DNA of 64,000 bases from an uncultured Eubacteriales bacterium (GTDB taxonomy: Bacteria; Bacillota; Clostridia; Oscillospirales; Acutalibacteraceae). A model generated the notes under the pieces. It searched no databases and was not told the DNA's origin. It was given only the letters and a program-made list of their open reading frames with translations. Within the stretch, counting starts at the first letter, position 1. Each line of letters opens with the position of its first letter. The position numbers and the translations under genes are program-made. Shown here piece after piece: positions 15,894 to 24,665 of this stretch. The stretch is taken from assembly GCA_934561055.1 (NCBI GenBank), contig CAKTFN010000001.1, positions 248,001 through 312,000 on the forward strand, in the 5' to 3' direction.

Positions 15894-16990
15894 TGGTTTT
15901 CCTCCTCGGTGTTTTCGGTCTGCGTGTTTTCTTCGGCAGAACCGGAATTACTTTTTTCAATTGTTTCATCGGACTTTGCAACAATTTTTCCGTCACGAAT
16001 AACAACATTTTTTGCTTTTTTTCTGAGTTCTTTCTTTTCTTTTTTAATTCTTTCGGCTTCAAGTTCTTTTTCACTCTTCGGCGAGAAGAAGTCAATTCCT
16101 TCAATCGGCTTCGGATGTTTTGAAAATTTGATGTAAAGCAAAATCAATGTTAAAAGAGATGCAAACATTAAAACAGCCGAAAGCACCTGAGAAACTCTGA
16201 TATTCGTATTCGCGATATAAAGGCTGTCGGAACGCAGTCCTTCAACAACCATTCTTTCAAATCCGTACCAAACACCGTAACAAAGGAAAAGCTGACCGCT
16301 GAATTTTCTGCGTTTGCGCATTACTAAATACAAAACGCCGAAACCGAGCAGACACCAAACGGATTCATAAAAAAACGTCGGGTGAACATAAAGGTTGTTC
16401 TCCGAAATATACTGAGGAATATTGTCAACGTTTTCAAGTCCGAAATAAGACGCATTGTCTGAAATATACTTTGCAACCGTATCGCTCATCATACCCCAGT
16501 TTGCATTTGTTATTGAACCGAATGCCTCTTGGTTTGCATAATTTCCCCAACGTCCGATTCCCTGACCGATAAGAAGGCTCATTGAAGCCATGTCAAGAAG
16601 GTTATAAAAATTGAGTTTTTCAACCTTACATACAATGAATGCGGCGAGAAGACCGCCAATTATTCCGCCGTAAATTGCAAGACCGCCGTGCCAGATCTTA
16701 AAAATTTCCGAAAGGTTTTGGCTGTAGTAATCCCATTTGAAAGCAACATAATAAAGTCTTGCCCCGAGAATTCCGCCGATTGTTCCGTAAAGAAGAACAT
16801 CGATCATTTTGTCAAGGTTAATTTTCCATTTATATGCGATTCTCCCGCCGAAAAGAACGGCAAGAAGAAAGCCGAATGCAATTATCACTCCGTACCAACG
16901 CACGGTTGTGAAACCGAGATTCAGAGTGTTTGAAACCGAAAACTCTTTTGCAATTCCGGCAAATTTTACCATAACGGTTTGCGCATCCAT
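15890..16990 (-). CDS. lgt: Lgt, prolipoprotein diacylglyceryl transferase
   Basis: 366 residues. The core of about 275 residues has seven membrane segments and the family signature GRWGNYANQEAFG (near 145-157), with the essential Arg and Asn residues, and HPTFFYES near 205. The enzyme transfers diacylglycerol from phosphatidylglycerol to the lipobox cysteine of prolipoproteins. The last ~85 residues form a charged K/E extension (EKELEAERIKKEKKELRKKA) that is absent from most Lgt proteins and probably cytoplasmic. The ATG follows AAGGAGGTATCCCA. Confidence 0.96.
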   Translation of the reverse strand: MDAQTVMVKFAGIAKEFSVSNTLNLGFTTVRWYGVIIAFGFLLAVLFGGRIAYKWKINLDKMIDVLLYGTIGGILGARLYYVAFKWDYYSQNLSEIFKIWHGGLAIYGGIIGGLLAAFIVCKVEKLNFYNLLDMASMSLLIGQGIGRWGNYANQEAFGSITNANWGMMSDTVAKYISDNASYFGLENVDNIPQYISENNLYVHPTFFYESVWCLLGFGVLYLVMRKRRKFSGQLFLCYGVWYGFERMVVEGLRSDSLYIANTNIRVSQVLSAVLMFASLLTLILLYIKFSKHPKPIEGIDFFSPKSEKELEAERIKKEKKELRKKAKNVVIRDGKIVAKSDETIEKSNSGSAEENTQTENTEEENQ

Positions 16991-17002
16991 TGGGATACCT
17001 CC

Positions 17003-17929
17003 TTAAATTGATTGTGCAATTGCAATAACAATAGGCATCGTGATTATCGAAAACAAGCTGACAAGGGCAACTGTTTTTGAAGCAAGACCGGCGTCCCGCT
17101 CGAATTTTGAAGCGAACATGAACGTATTGTTCGCCGAAGGAACACAAGCGGTAATCGCACACGCAACAAGCAGCGTTCCCGTAATTCCGCAGAGCCGATA
17201 AATTCCGATGCACAAAAGCGGCATGACAAGAAGTTTGATGAGGGCCGTGAGATAAATCCGCTTATCTGTGAACATCGTTTTAAGATCCGTGTTTGCAAGA
17301 TACGTTCCGAAAATCAGCATGGCAAGAGGAGTGTTGAGTTCGGCAAGATAAGAAAGCGGCTGAGAAACAAGAACGGGAAGCTTTACCCGCAAGAGAAAAA
17401 GCGGAAGTCCGATCAAGACCGAAATTATTCCCGGATTCAAAATTAAGCTTTTAAAATTGAGCTTAATTTTTTCACGGCTCATAAGCTTGGCTCCGTGAAT
17501 AAAAGTTATGATATTGAAGGCGATAACTCCGTTCGCGCAATAGAAAACTCCTTCGTCACCGAGTATTTCCGAAGCAAGCGGAAGCGCCATAAAACCGACG
17601 TTTCCGTAAATCGCCGCATATTTGAAAACAGGATTTTCATCGTTTTTCTTTCTGAAAAACGGAATGTTCAATGCAATCGAAATAAAGTGAGTTACAAAAG
17701 CAAGGACCATTGAAATCAAAAACATCATGAGATTGTGTTTTGTCAATTCAATGTTTGTGAATGAGCGAATCAGCATACACGGAACAACAAGATAAAGAAG
17801 AAAATTAACGAGTGCATGTGCGGTTTTTTCCGTAAAAAGTTTTGCTTTATCGCAGATAAACCCGACGGCAATCATAATATAAAGAATCGAAACCTGTGTC
17901 GCCGCTTGTTTAACATTATCAAGAAACAA
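17003..17929 (-). CDS. AEC-family transporter (auxin efflux carrier fold)
   Basis: 308 residues with about ten membrane segments in two halves, typical of AEC transporters such as malate permeases. The conserved cross-over regions are seen at AIYGNVGFMALPLASEILGD (near 107-126) and CAITACVPSANNTFMFASKF (near 256-275). The start is TTG at 17929 with AAAGGAGA nine bases upstream; it overlaps the preceding gene by 11 bases. Substrates of the family are organic or amino acids. Being in an operon with citrate synthase makes a carboxylate plausible, but this is inference. Confidence 0.82.
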   Translation of the reverse strand: MFLDNVKQAATQVSILYIMIAVGFICDKAKLFTEKTAHALVNFLLYLVVPCMLIRSFTNIELTKHNLMMFLISMVLAFVTHFISIALNIPFFRKKNDENPVFKYAAIYGNVGFMALPLASEILGDEGVFYCANGVIAFNIITFIHGAKLMSREKIKLNFKSLILNPGIISVLIGLPLFLLRVKLPVLVSQPLSYLAELNTPLAMLIFGTYLANTDLKTMFTDKRIYLTALIKLLVMPLLCIGIYRLCGITGTLLVACAITACVPSANNTFMFASKFERDAGLASKTVALVSLFSIITMPIVIAIAQSI

Positions 17930-18824
17930 CGTCAGTCTCCTTTTCTTCGGTCGGGTTTTCCTTCTTAATCAGCCGAAGCGCAAGTACGGCAACAAATATT
18001 CCGAAAACAAGGTCGGCAACGTTAAACGGATGGTTTTCATTGATATAAGAACTTTTGTCAACGATTGTGAAAAAAAGTCTCGGAAGGCTGACAATGAAAG
18101 AAATCATTGCCGCCGGAAGGCCGAATCCGATGATGCGCCACCTTGAATCGGTTGAGTAAACTCCGCTATAAACTTGAGCGAATGCCATAAAAAACAAGAC
18201 CATAAACGCGCACATTGAAAGCTCAAGGAACAAATCCGAAACACGAGTAAAGCTGATTTTTCTCACAAAAAGATGAAGAAGTCTGCAAGAAACCCAGCCG
18301 ACCGGCATAAGTGCAAGAATTCTGTGTTTTCCGACCGAACCGTTTCCGTTTTTGAACGAGAATGAAAGTTCGATAAGAAAAATTCCGGAAAGGATGGCAA
18401 AAATACTTTGAAGAAAAAGCGGAATCGCACCGGAAATCATCAGACTTTTGAATACCGAAACCTGAACTTCGGTATTTCCCGCATCAAAAACGCTTTTGAT
18501 AAAACTCATTACGCCGTCAAAAAACATTATAAACGAGAAAACAAGTGTAACCGCAAAAAGTGATTTGCTTTTCGTTGACGAAAGTGAAACACTTTTGCTG
18601 TCGCTTGATATAAACGAAGAAACAGCGAAAAAAAGACAGGAACCTACAAGCAAAACGTAAAACAAAATAACAGGAAATCCGGTTTTGGTATAAAAACCGG
18701 TTGAAGCGTCGATTGAAGTTTTAACCTGAAAAACTCTGAGTATCGTAAGCAATGCTCCGCAAACCGCAAAAACGGTCAACAGCAACGGATATCTGATTTT
18801 TGAAGAGCTCTCTTTAATTTTCAT
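17919..18824 (-). CDS. Hypothetical multi-pass membrane protein
   Basis: 301 residues, not recognised. It has about eight hydrophobic segments (for example YPLLLTVFAVCGALLTILRV at the N-terminus and LVFGIFVAVLALRLI near the C-terminus) and a charged C-terminal tail. ATG 18824 was chosen because GGGGAAG lies nine bases upstream; a longer frame would run well into the citrate synthase gene. The true overlap with citrate synthase is 11 bases. Translational coupling ties it to both neighbours, but no function can be given. Confidence 0.7.
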   Translation of the reverse strand: MKIKESSSKIRYPLLLTVFAVCGALLTILRVFQVKTSIDASTGFYTKTGFPVILFYVLLVGSCLFFAVSSFISSDSKSVSLSSTKSKSLFAVTLVFSFIMFFDGVMSFIKSVFDAGNTEVQVSVFKSLMISGAIPLFLQSIFAILSGIFLIELSFSFKNGNGSVGKHRILALMPVGWVSCRLLHLFVRKISFTRVSDLFLELSMCAFMVLFFMAFAQVYSGVYSTDSRWRIIGFGLPAAMISFIVSLPRLFFTIVDKSSYINENHPFNVADLVFGIFVAVLALRLIKKENPTEEKETDVVS

Positions 18825-20262
18825 TGGAACCATCTTCCCCTTGAATAATAATTCTTTCTTCGGTTGGAATATATGCGGTTGAAGCGTTATAATTTTCGAC
18901 TCTTTCATCAATGGGTATGTACTTTTTGGGAATCGCAACGCTCTTATACGCCGGACGGATAATTCTGTTACCGGTCATAATTTCTTCCATTCTGTGAGCC
19001 GACCATCCGACAATTCTTGCGGCTGCGAAAAGCGGTGTAAAGATATCTTCGGGTATTCCGAGAATCTTATACACAAGACCGGAATAAAGGTCAACATTGG
19101 CACAAAGCGGTTTGTTAATGCCTTTGATTTTTCTGAAAAGCTCCGGGGTGAATTTTTCAATCATTTCAATGAGATTGAATTCCTTTTCATACTCGGTTCC
19201 TTTTGAAAACTCTTTTGCCTTGCGTTTGAGGATAACGGCTCGCGGATCTGAAATTGTATAAACTGCATGACCCATTCCGTAAATAAGACCCGAACCGTCG
19301 CCCGCTTCTTTCTTAATTATTTTTTTAAGGTATTCTTTGACTTGGTTTTCATCGGTAATATCCGCAACGTTCTGTTCGATATCGGCAATCATCTTGCAGA
19401 CCTTGAGATTCGCACCGCCGTGACGAACGCCTTTGAGTGAACCTATTGCCGCAGAATACGCCGCATAAGAATCGGTTCCGGCTGAGGAAAGAACACGACA
19501 GGTGAAAGTTGAGTTGTTTCCTCCTCCGTGTTCTGCGTGGAGCATGAGACAAATGTCAAGAAGCTTTGCTTCTTCATCGGTATATTTTCTGTCGGAACGG
19601 ATTGAACGGAGAATTGTTTCGGCGGTTGAAAGGCTCTGCTTTTCCGGATGGAAATAAAGGCTTTTTCCGTAAAATTTGAGTCTCTTAACCTGATAAGCGT
19701 AGCAGACCAAAATCGGAAGCTGGGCAATAATTTGAACGCTCTGACGAAGGACGTTTTCCGGAGAACGGTCTTCCGGATTTTCGTCAAATGAGTAAAGAAC
19801 GAGAATGCATCTTGCAAGATTGTTCATAACATCACTTGAAGCGTTTTTCATCATAACGTCTTCAATGAATGTTTCCGGGAGTTCCCGGCAAACACCGATC
19901 GCATTTTTGAAAAAGGCAAGCTGTTCCCTTGTCGGGAGCGAACCGAAAAGAAGAAGATAAGCAACCTCCTCAAAGCCGAAACGATTTTCTTTTTCGCATG
20001 CTTCAACGATATTGTTAATGTTTACGCCTCTGTATTTAAGAACGCCTTTTTTCGGAACACGTTCACCGTCGTCAATATAATATCCTTCAACACAACAAAT
20101 TTTTGTGAGTCCGGCCATTACTCCGGTTCCGTCATGATTTCTGAGTCCTCTTTTTACACCGTATTTCCAAAAATCATCGGGGTTTATGTGGCTCTTTCTT
20201 TCAATTTTTTCACAAATTTTTTCAAGGACCTCAGGTGAGATCGGATTAATTTTTTCGTGCAT
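18814..20262 (-). CDS. Citrate synthase (Si-type, GltA family)
   Basis: 482 residues, longer at the N-terminus than E. coli GltA. Catalytic text is present: the first His in LMLHAEHGGGNNSTFTCR (near 250), the second in GMGHAVYTISDPRA (near 325), and Asp in CANVDLYSGLVY (near 398). The enzyme joins acetyl-CoA and oxaloacetate into citrate, the entry to the oxidative branch giving 2-oxoglutarate and glutamate in anaerobes; a 2-methylcitrate synthase role cannot be excluded. It is the first gene of the eight-gene operon. The start is preceded by GGGGGTACGAA and a sigma-A promoter lies about 110 bases upstream. Confidence 0.93.
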   Translation of the reverse strand: MHEKINPISPEVLEKICEKIERKSHINPDDFWKYGVKRGLRNHDGTGVMAGLTKICCVEGYYIDDGERVPKKGVLKYRGVNINNIVEACEKENRFGFEEVAYLLLFGSLPTREQLAFFKNAIGVCRELPETFIEDVMMKNASSDVMNNLARCILVLYSFDENPEDRSPENVLRQSVQIIAQLPILVCYAYQVKRLKFYGKSLYFHPEKQSLSTAETILRSIRSDRKYTDEEAKLLDICLMLHAEHGGGNNSTFTCRVLSSAGTDSYAAYSAAIGSLKGVRHGGANLKVCKMIADIEQNVADITDENQVKEYLKKIIKKEAGDGSGLIYGMGHAVYTISDPRAVILKRKAKEFSKGTEYEKEFNLIEMIEKFTPELFRKIKGINKPLCANVDLYSGLVYKILGIPEDIFTPLFAAARIVGWSAHRMEEIMTGNRIIRPAYKSVAIPKKYIPIDERVENYNASTAYIPTEERIIIQGEDGSNEN

Positions 20263-20380
20263 TTCGTACCCCCTGAATAAAACTTTTTCGTTATAACAAA
20301 CAGCCTCTCAAACTGTAGAAATATAAAAATACAAACTTAAAACTTTGCGGCGTTTCATCACAACGATGTAATTACTCTTT

Positions 20381-20409
20381 ATTTTATAACATACAAATAA
20401 TAAAGTCAA
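20381..20409 (-). promoter_or_regulatory. Promoter of the citrate synthase operon
   Basis: The minus strand reads TTGACT (20409-20404), 17 bases, TAAAAT (20386-20381). The untranslated leader is about 110 bases. Confidence 0.65.
20390..20398 (+). promoter_or_regulatory. Possible sigma-E -10 element of the SpoIID-like gene
   Basis: CATACAAAT fits the CATACANT-like -10 of mother-cell sigma-E promoters and lies 46 bases before the SpoIID-like start. The -35 is not clear. It overlaps the divergent citrate synthase promoter. Confidence 0.35.
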
Positions 20410-20443
20410 GATAAATGTACCTTAAAAAAAGCGAGGCAAAAGA

Positions 20444-21418
20444 ATGAAGCTGTATGTAATTCTCACAATTTTTTTGACTTTTTGCGCCGCACTCTCCCCT
20501 TTTGCGGTTTTATCACCGAAAAAAAACGAATCAAAAGCCGAAAAAGAATCAGTTATTACCGAGAGAAATTCCGGGAGTACCGAAGAAGAAACGCTTAACG
20601 TTTTAAAAACCGAAACAGATAAAATTGCCCAAAATGACATGACCGAATATATTATCGGCACGGTTGCCGCGAAAATTCCGCCGGAATACGAAGCGGAAGC
20701 CATAAAAGCCCAAGCTGTTGTTTGCTATACAAACGCTCTCAGACAAAAGACAAAAGCCGATGGTAAAGAAACTTACGAGACAGATATTTCGGATGATTCG
20801 AATATACACCCGGCGTATCTCGAAAAAAATGAGCTTCAAAAAAAGTGGGGAAAAAGATATGATGAATACCTCAAAAAAATCACCGATTGCGTAAATGCCG
20901 TAAACGGTAAATACCTTGAGTACAACGGTAAACCGATCTTTGCCTGCTTTCATGCAATTTCAACCGGAAGAACCGAAAGCTCAAAGAATGTATACGGAAA
21001 CGAAATACCGTATCTTCAAAGCGTTGTTGCAAACGGAGATCTGCTGTCTCCGGATATAGATTCCGCAGCCGACTTCTCCGATGAAGAGTTCAAAGAGCAT
21101 TTAAAAAAGCTCGGTGAAATAAAACTTTCAAAAAACAGTTCCGAATGGCTCGGAAAAATAAAAACAACAAAGGCCGGAACAGTAATTTCAATAGTAATCG
21201 GTTCAAAAGAATTCAGCGGAAACGATTTGTGCAAAGCGTTCTCTCTCAAGAGCCCGGCTTTTACGGTTGAAAAAACGAAAGACGGATTTAAATTCAGCGT
21301 TAAAGGATGCGGAAATCTTGTCGGAATGAGCCAATATTCGGCAGATTATATGGCAAGACAGGGTTCAAGTTACGAAGAAATTCTTATGCATTTTTATAAA
21401 GGAGCAAAACTCAAATAA
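20444..21418 (+). CDS. SpoIID/LytB-domain protein, sporulation-type, divergent active site
   Basis: 324 residues: one N-terminal membrane segment (YVILTIFLTFCAALSPF), a linker, and a SpoIID domain from about 65. Family text includes EYIIGTVAAKIPPEYEAEAI, KAQAVVCYTNAL, CFHAISTGRTESSKNVYG and VGMSQYSADYMARQGSSYEE. SpoIID is the lytic transglycosylase of the engulfment machine. Two conserved spots differ: the catalytic Glu of the usual xEMP motif is Lys77 (AAKIP), and the usual GHGVGMSQ reads GNLVGMSQ. It may be an inactive paralogue or a divergent enzyme. GCGAGG precedes the start. It is a single gene with its own terminator. Confidence 0.85.
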   Translation: MKLYVILTIFLTFCAALSPFAVLSPKKNESKAEKESVITERNSGSTEEETLNVLKTETDKIAQNDMTEYIIGTVAAKIPPEYEAEAIKAQAVVCYTNALRQKTKADGKETYETDISDDSNIHPAYLEKNELQKKWGKRYDEYLKKITDCVNAVNGKYLEYNGKPIFACFHAISTGRTESSKNVYGNEIPYLQSVVANGDLLSPDIDSAADFSDEEFKEHLKKLGEIKLSKNSSEWLGKIKTTKAGTVISIVIGSKEFSGNDLCKAFSLKSPAFTVEKTKDGFKFSVKGCGNLVGMSQYSADYMARQGSSYEEILMHFYKGAKLK

Positions 21419-21428
21419 AACAGAACCG

Positions 21429-21460
21429 TCCGCAGGAACAATCTTCGGACGGCTTTAATC
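21429..21460 (+). terminator. Terminator after the SpoIID-like gene
   Basis: CCGTCCG and CGGACGG pair around a 13-base loop, followed by CTTTAAT. The poly-U is weak. Confidence 0.55.
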
Positions 21461-22018
21461 TCATAATTCTATGACGCGCGTTGAAAATTCGCTGATTTCA
21501 TTTTCATCATGACTTGTAAAAATGCATATTTTTTCTGAAAATTTTTCGGAAATTATATTCATCACCTTTTCTTTCAGGACTTTATCAAGACCTTTAAAAG
21601 CTTCGTCAAGAACCAAAATATCGGGTTCAAAAGCAACAGCTCTTGCGATTGCAACTCGGCGGCACATTCCGCCGGAAAGCTCTGACGGATACTTTTCAAA
21701 GCTGTTTTCAAGCTCAAAAACCGTCAGCCATTCAACAGCCCTTCTTTCATCGGAAACAAGTTTTACGTTTTCAAAAGCGGTGTACCAAGGAAGAAGAACA
21801 TCAGATTGAAAAACGGCCCCGATGTTTTCATTTTTCGTGAACACAACAGTTCCGCCGCAAGGTTTTTCAAGTCCGCAAATCAGACGTAAAAGAGTCGTTT
21901 TTCCTTTTCCGGACTCACCTTTGACACAAACACGTTCACCTTTTTTGAAAATTGCCGAAAAATTTTTGATAATCTGCTCATCATTATAGGAAAAAGAAAG
22001 ATTTTCAATTTTCAACAT
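21461..22018 (-). CDS. ABC importer ATPase (nitrate/sulfonate/taurine type), short
   Basis: 185 residues carry all ATPase motifs: Walker A GESGKGKTTLL (about 35-45), the Q-loop in VFQSDVLLPWYTAFENV, the signature LSGGMCRRVAIARA (near 115-128) and Walker B DILVLDEAF. The family is usually 240-260 residues; this one stops soon after the H-loop (TSHDENE), so only the nucleotide-binding core remains. It pairs with the permease (overlapping start) and the substrate-binding lipoprotein upstream, in an operon led by a Crp/Fnr regulator. Confidence 0.88.
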   Translation of the reverse strand: MLKIENLSFSYNDEQIIKNFSAIFKKGERVCVKGESGKGKTTLLRLICGLEKPCGGTVVFTKNENIGAVFQSDVLLPWYTAFENVKLVSDERRAVEWLTVFELENSFEKYPSELSGGMCRRVAIARAVAFEPDILVLDEAFKGLDKVLKEKVMNIISEKFSEKICIFTSHDENEISEFSTRVIEL

Positions 22019-22772
22019 TCTTTTTTCCTCCTCTGATTTTTTTCAGCAGTTTCATAATCACTTTTTCGATGCATACGCTAAGAAGAATAACAACAAGTGT
22101 CCACGCAAAGAGATCGGCTGTTTCAATTGTGATTTTTGAACGGTAAAGATGATATCCGACCGAACTTTGAGGCAGCGAAATGACTTCAGCTGCAACGCCT
22201 GCTTTCCATGCAAGACCAAGGGCTGTTGTACATCCGGCAGCAAAATACGGCAAAACAGAATGAACATATACGGCTCGAACGGTTTTGAGCTTTCCGAATT
22301 TGAAAACCTTTGCCATTTCGAGCATGGATTTGTCGGTGTTGTTCAATCCTTCGCTTACATTGGCCCAAATTATCGGAAGAACAATCAAAAAAGTTATGAA
22401 AACAGGAACACCGTTTTTCTTAATCCAAACAAGTGCAAGCATGATAAACGAAACAACCGGAGTTGCTTTAACAAGGTTGATTATCGGGTAAAAAAGTGTT
22501 TTGAAAAATGAAACGGACGTAGTCAAAACCGCAAGAGCCGTTCCGCAAAAAACACCGAGAAAATATCCGAAACTTATTCTTAAAAATGTGCAGCCTATAC
22601 TTTTCCAGAACTCGGACGTTTTCAAAAGTTCAAAAAGTCTTCTCAGAACAGTTGCCGGAGAAACAATAAGAATTTCTTTGTCAATCAACATAAACGCAAC
22701 TTGCCATACCCCTATCCAAAACAGGAGTACGGCAAGAGTTATCAAAGTTTTTTTGAACTTTTTATCCGGCAT
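22005..22772 (-). CDS. ABC importer permease (SsuC/TauC/NrtB type)
   Basis: 255 residues with six membrane segments. The inner-membrane coupling motif is present near 180-200 (AKVFKFGKLKTVRAVYVHSVLPYFAAGCTTALGLAWKAG region). ATG 22772 was chosen because it gives a normal SsuC-type N-terminus (MPDKKFKKTLITLAVLLFWI) and an 11-base overlap with the stop of the substrate-binding gene. There is no clear ribosome binding site, so translation is probably coupled. Confidence 0.85.
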   Translation of the reverse strand: MPDKKFKKTLITLAVLLFWIGVWQVAFMLIDKEILIVSPATVLRRLFELLKTSEFWKSIGCTFLRISFGYFLGVFCGTALAVLTTSVSFFKTLFYPIINLVKATPVVSFIMLALVWIKKNGVPVFITFLIVLPIIWANVSEGLNNTDKSMLEMAKVFKFGKLKTVRAVYVHSVLPYFAAGCTTALGLAWKAGVAAEVISLPQSSVGYHLYRSKITIETADLFAWTLVVILLSVCIEKVIMKLLKKIRGGKKNVEN

Positions 22773-23823
22773 AGTAAAGATCAGCAGAAGGCATTGCACC
22801 GCCAATTGAAGTCGGATCAGCTTCAAAATAAACACTGAAGTTCGCATCGGCAATTTTCTGCATTTCGCTTCCGTCAATGAAAACGATATTGCAACGTGAA
22901 ATCACTTCCTGTGCCTTTTCTGTTTTTGCGGCAGCAGCCTTTTTTTCGGAGAGATTGCTGTCAACCGAAAAAACAGCCGAATCTATAATACCTTTATCGG
23001 CAATTTTTCCGCTCATTGATGACGGGTCAAGGTTAACATCTTCAACGCTTTGCTTGTTGTCTGAAATGAACTGCTTAACAGCGTCGGGATTCTTTTCAAT
23101 GAAGTCTTTTCTTGCAATTACGCATCCCATCGCAAGTTCGGTATCCGGACTTGCTTTCTTCCACTCATCGGTAAGGCTGATTACACTCTTAACATTTGCG
23201 TTCTTTGAAGTTGAAACCGAAACAAACGGTTCCGGAAGAACGGCAATTTTTGCATCGCCCGAAATAACTTTTGCGGCAAGCTCGCTGTGTTCGGAAAGAT
23301 ATTCGACTTTCACATCATTTTCAAGCGAGTTTGCTTTGAGAATATAGTTGAGAATATACTCCGGAGTTGAACTTTGACCGGTTGCATAAACGGTTTTTCC
23401 TTTAAGGTCGGAAAGCGAAGAAATTTCTTCGCCGTTTGTCACAACATAAAGAACTCCGAGAGTATTGATTCCGATCATTTTTACGCCGCCGTTGGTCTTT
23501 TTATAAAGATTTGCGGCAAGACTGAGCGGACAAGCGGCAATATCTACTTCGCCAGTTGAAATCATTCCGACAATTTGCGTCGGATCCGAAACGGCATTAA
23601 CTTCGTATCTGGAATTATCCATAAGTTCAATCATACCCATTCCGGTCGGACCCTTAAGCGACGCAACTTTAATTTTTTCGCCGGTATACTCGGTCGTTGA
23701 CTCATTTGAGACCGGTGAATTGGTTGTTGATTCGTTTTCGTTTTTTGTTCCCGTGCAGGCTGCAAAAGCAAAGATCATTGAAGCGGCAAGCAAAAGAGCA
23801 AAAACTCGTTTTACATTTTTCAT
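22762..23823 (-). CDS. ABC substrate-binding lipoprotein (NMT1/SsuA-like)
   Basis: 353 residues. Signal peptide with a lipobox ending FAFAAC (Cys22) followed by a T/N/S-rich linker. The mature part is a type-II periplasmic-binding fold of the NMT1/SsuA class: KVASLKGPTGMGMIELM, GEVDIAACPLSLAANLY, LKGKTVYATGQSSTPEYILN. This family binds sulfonates, nitrate, thiamine precursors or other small molecules; the ligand cannot be read here. It is the second gene after the Crp/Fnr regulator, before its permease and ATPase. Confidence 0.88.
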   Translation of the reverse strand: MKNVKRVFALLLAASMIFAFAACTGTKNENESTTNSPVSNESTTEYTGEKIKVASLKGPTGMGMIELMDNSRYEVNAVSDPTQIVGMISTGEVDIAACPLSLAANLYKKTNGGVKMIGINTLGVLYVVTNGEEISSLSDLKGKTVYATGQSSTPEYILNYILKANSLENDVKVEYLSEHSELAAKVISGDAKIAVLPEPFVSVSTSKNANVKSVISLTDEWKKASPDTELAMGCVIARKDFIEKNPDAVKQFISDNKQSVEDVNLDPSSMSGKIADKGIIDSAVFSVDSNLSEKKAAAAKTEKAQEVISRCNIVFIDGSEMQKIADANFSVYFEADPTSIGGAMPSADLYYAG

Positions 23824-23867
23824 AAGTAAAACACACCTTTCTTTATAATATTGCGTAATGCAATTGT

Positions 23868-24539
23868 TTACTGAATAAATTTTTTGAGCGTATTCTTGTC
23901 AACAAGCCGAACATATTTTCCGTTGCGCTCAACGGCACCGCCGTTTTCAAGTGAATCAAACGCTCTGTAAAGCGACGCCCTTCCGATATCGAGAGAGACG
24001 GCAAGCTGGCTCATCGAACGGTCAAGTTCATATGTTTTGTAATCGGCAAAGCAAGATAAAAGGTAATTTGCAAGCCGGCTCTCAGCCGAACCTCCGGTGA
24101 AATTGACAATACGCTTGTTGAGAAAAAGAATTCTGTCCGAAAGATAACGTATGTAGCTGACCGGAAATGTTGTGTCAAGTTGCATCAGCTTCACAATTAC
24201 GCTTTTGTCGATATAAAAAACCCTCGTGTCTTTTGTTGCAACAATCTCATTGACAAAATGGTCTTTTCCCGAAAAAAGAGCAGCACAGCCGAAAAGAGAA
24301 TTCTCGGAAAGCTTGCTGATTATAACGCTGTTTTCGCTTTTGACAACCTTTGCTCCGCCTTTGATTATATATCCGACGGAGGAACGAAAACAATCTCCCG
24401 AATAAATTATTTCTCCGCGCCTGTAATCCACGATTCCCGTTTCATCACATGAAAGCACCGACTTCAAAAGCTGAGGCGAAAGAGAAGAAAAAATATCAAG
24501 CTTTAAAAGTCTTTCGACAAGCTTATCGCTAACGTTCAT
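23868..24539 (-). CDS. Crp/Fnr-family transcriptional regulator
   Basis: 223 residues: an N-terminal cyclic-nucleotide-binding beta barrel (about 15-130; EIIYSGDCFRSSVGYIIKGGAKV) and a C-terminal winged helix (about 150-220) with LSM-type QLAVSLDIGRASLYRAFDSLE as recognition helix. No four-cysteine Fnr cluster is seen, so it is not an oxygen sensor of the classic type. It heads the ABC-importer operon and probably controls it. A perfect promoter (24588-24616) lies upstream; AGGAGATG precedes the ATG. Confidence 0.88.
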   Translation of the reverse strand: MNVSDKLVERLLKLDIFSSLSPQLLKSVLSCDETGIVDYRRGEIIYSGDCFRSSVGYIIKGGAKVVKSENSVIISKLSENSLFGCAALFSGKDHFVNEIVATKDTRVFYIDKSVIVKLMQLDTTFPVSYIRYLSDRILFLNKRIVNFTGGSAESRLANYLLSCFADYKTYELDRSMSQLAVSLDIGRASLYRAFDSLENGGAVERNGKYVRLVDKNTLKKFIQ

Positions 24540-24587
24540 TTTTTCATCTCCTTTTACGTTTGTCTCATTTGATACAAAACCTAAGTA

Positions 24588-24616
24588 ATTATATCACCCG
24601 AATATTTCAATGTCAA
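24588..24616 (-). promoter_or_regulatory. Sigma-A promoter of the Crp/Fnr-ABC operon
   Basis: Minus strand TTGACA (24616-24611), 17 bases, TATAAT (24593-24588): both hexamers are perfect. Confidence 0.8.
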
Positions 24617-24624
24617 TAGCTTCA

Positions 24625-24660
24625 AAAAAGAAAAAGAGCTTTCGTTTTCCGAAAGCCCCT
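24625..24660 (-). terminator. Terminator after spoVT
   Basis: Minus strand GGGGCTTTCG-GAAAA-CGAAAGCTC followed by TTTTTCTTTTTT, an intrinsic terminator just after the spoVT stop. Confidence 0.8.
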
Positions 24661-24665
24661 CAAAA

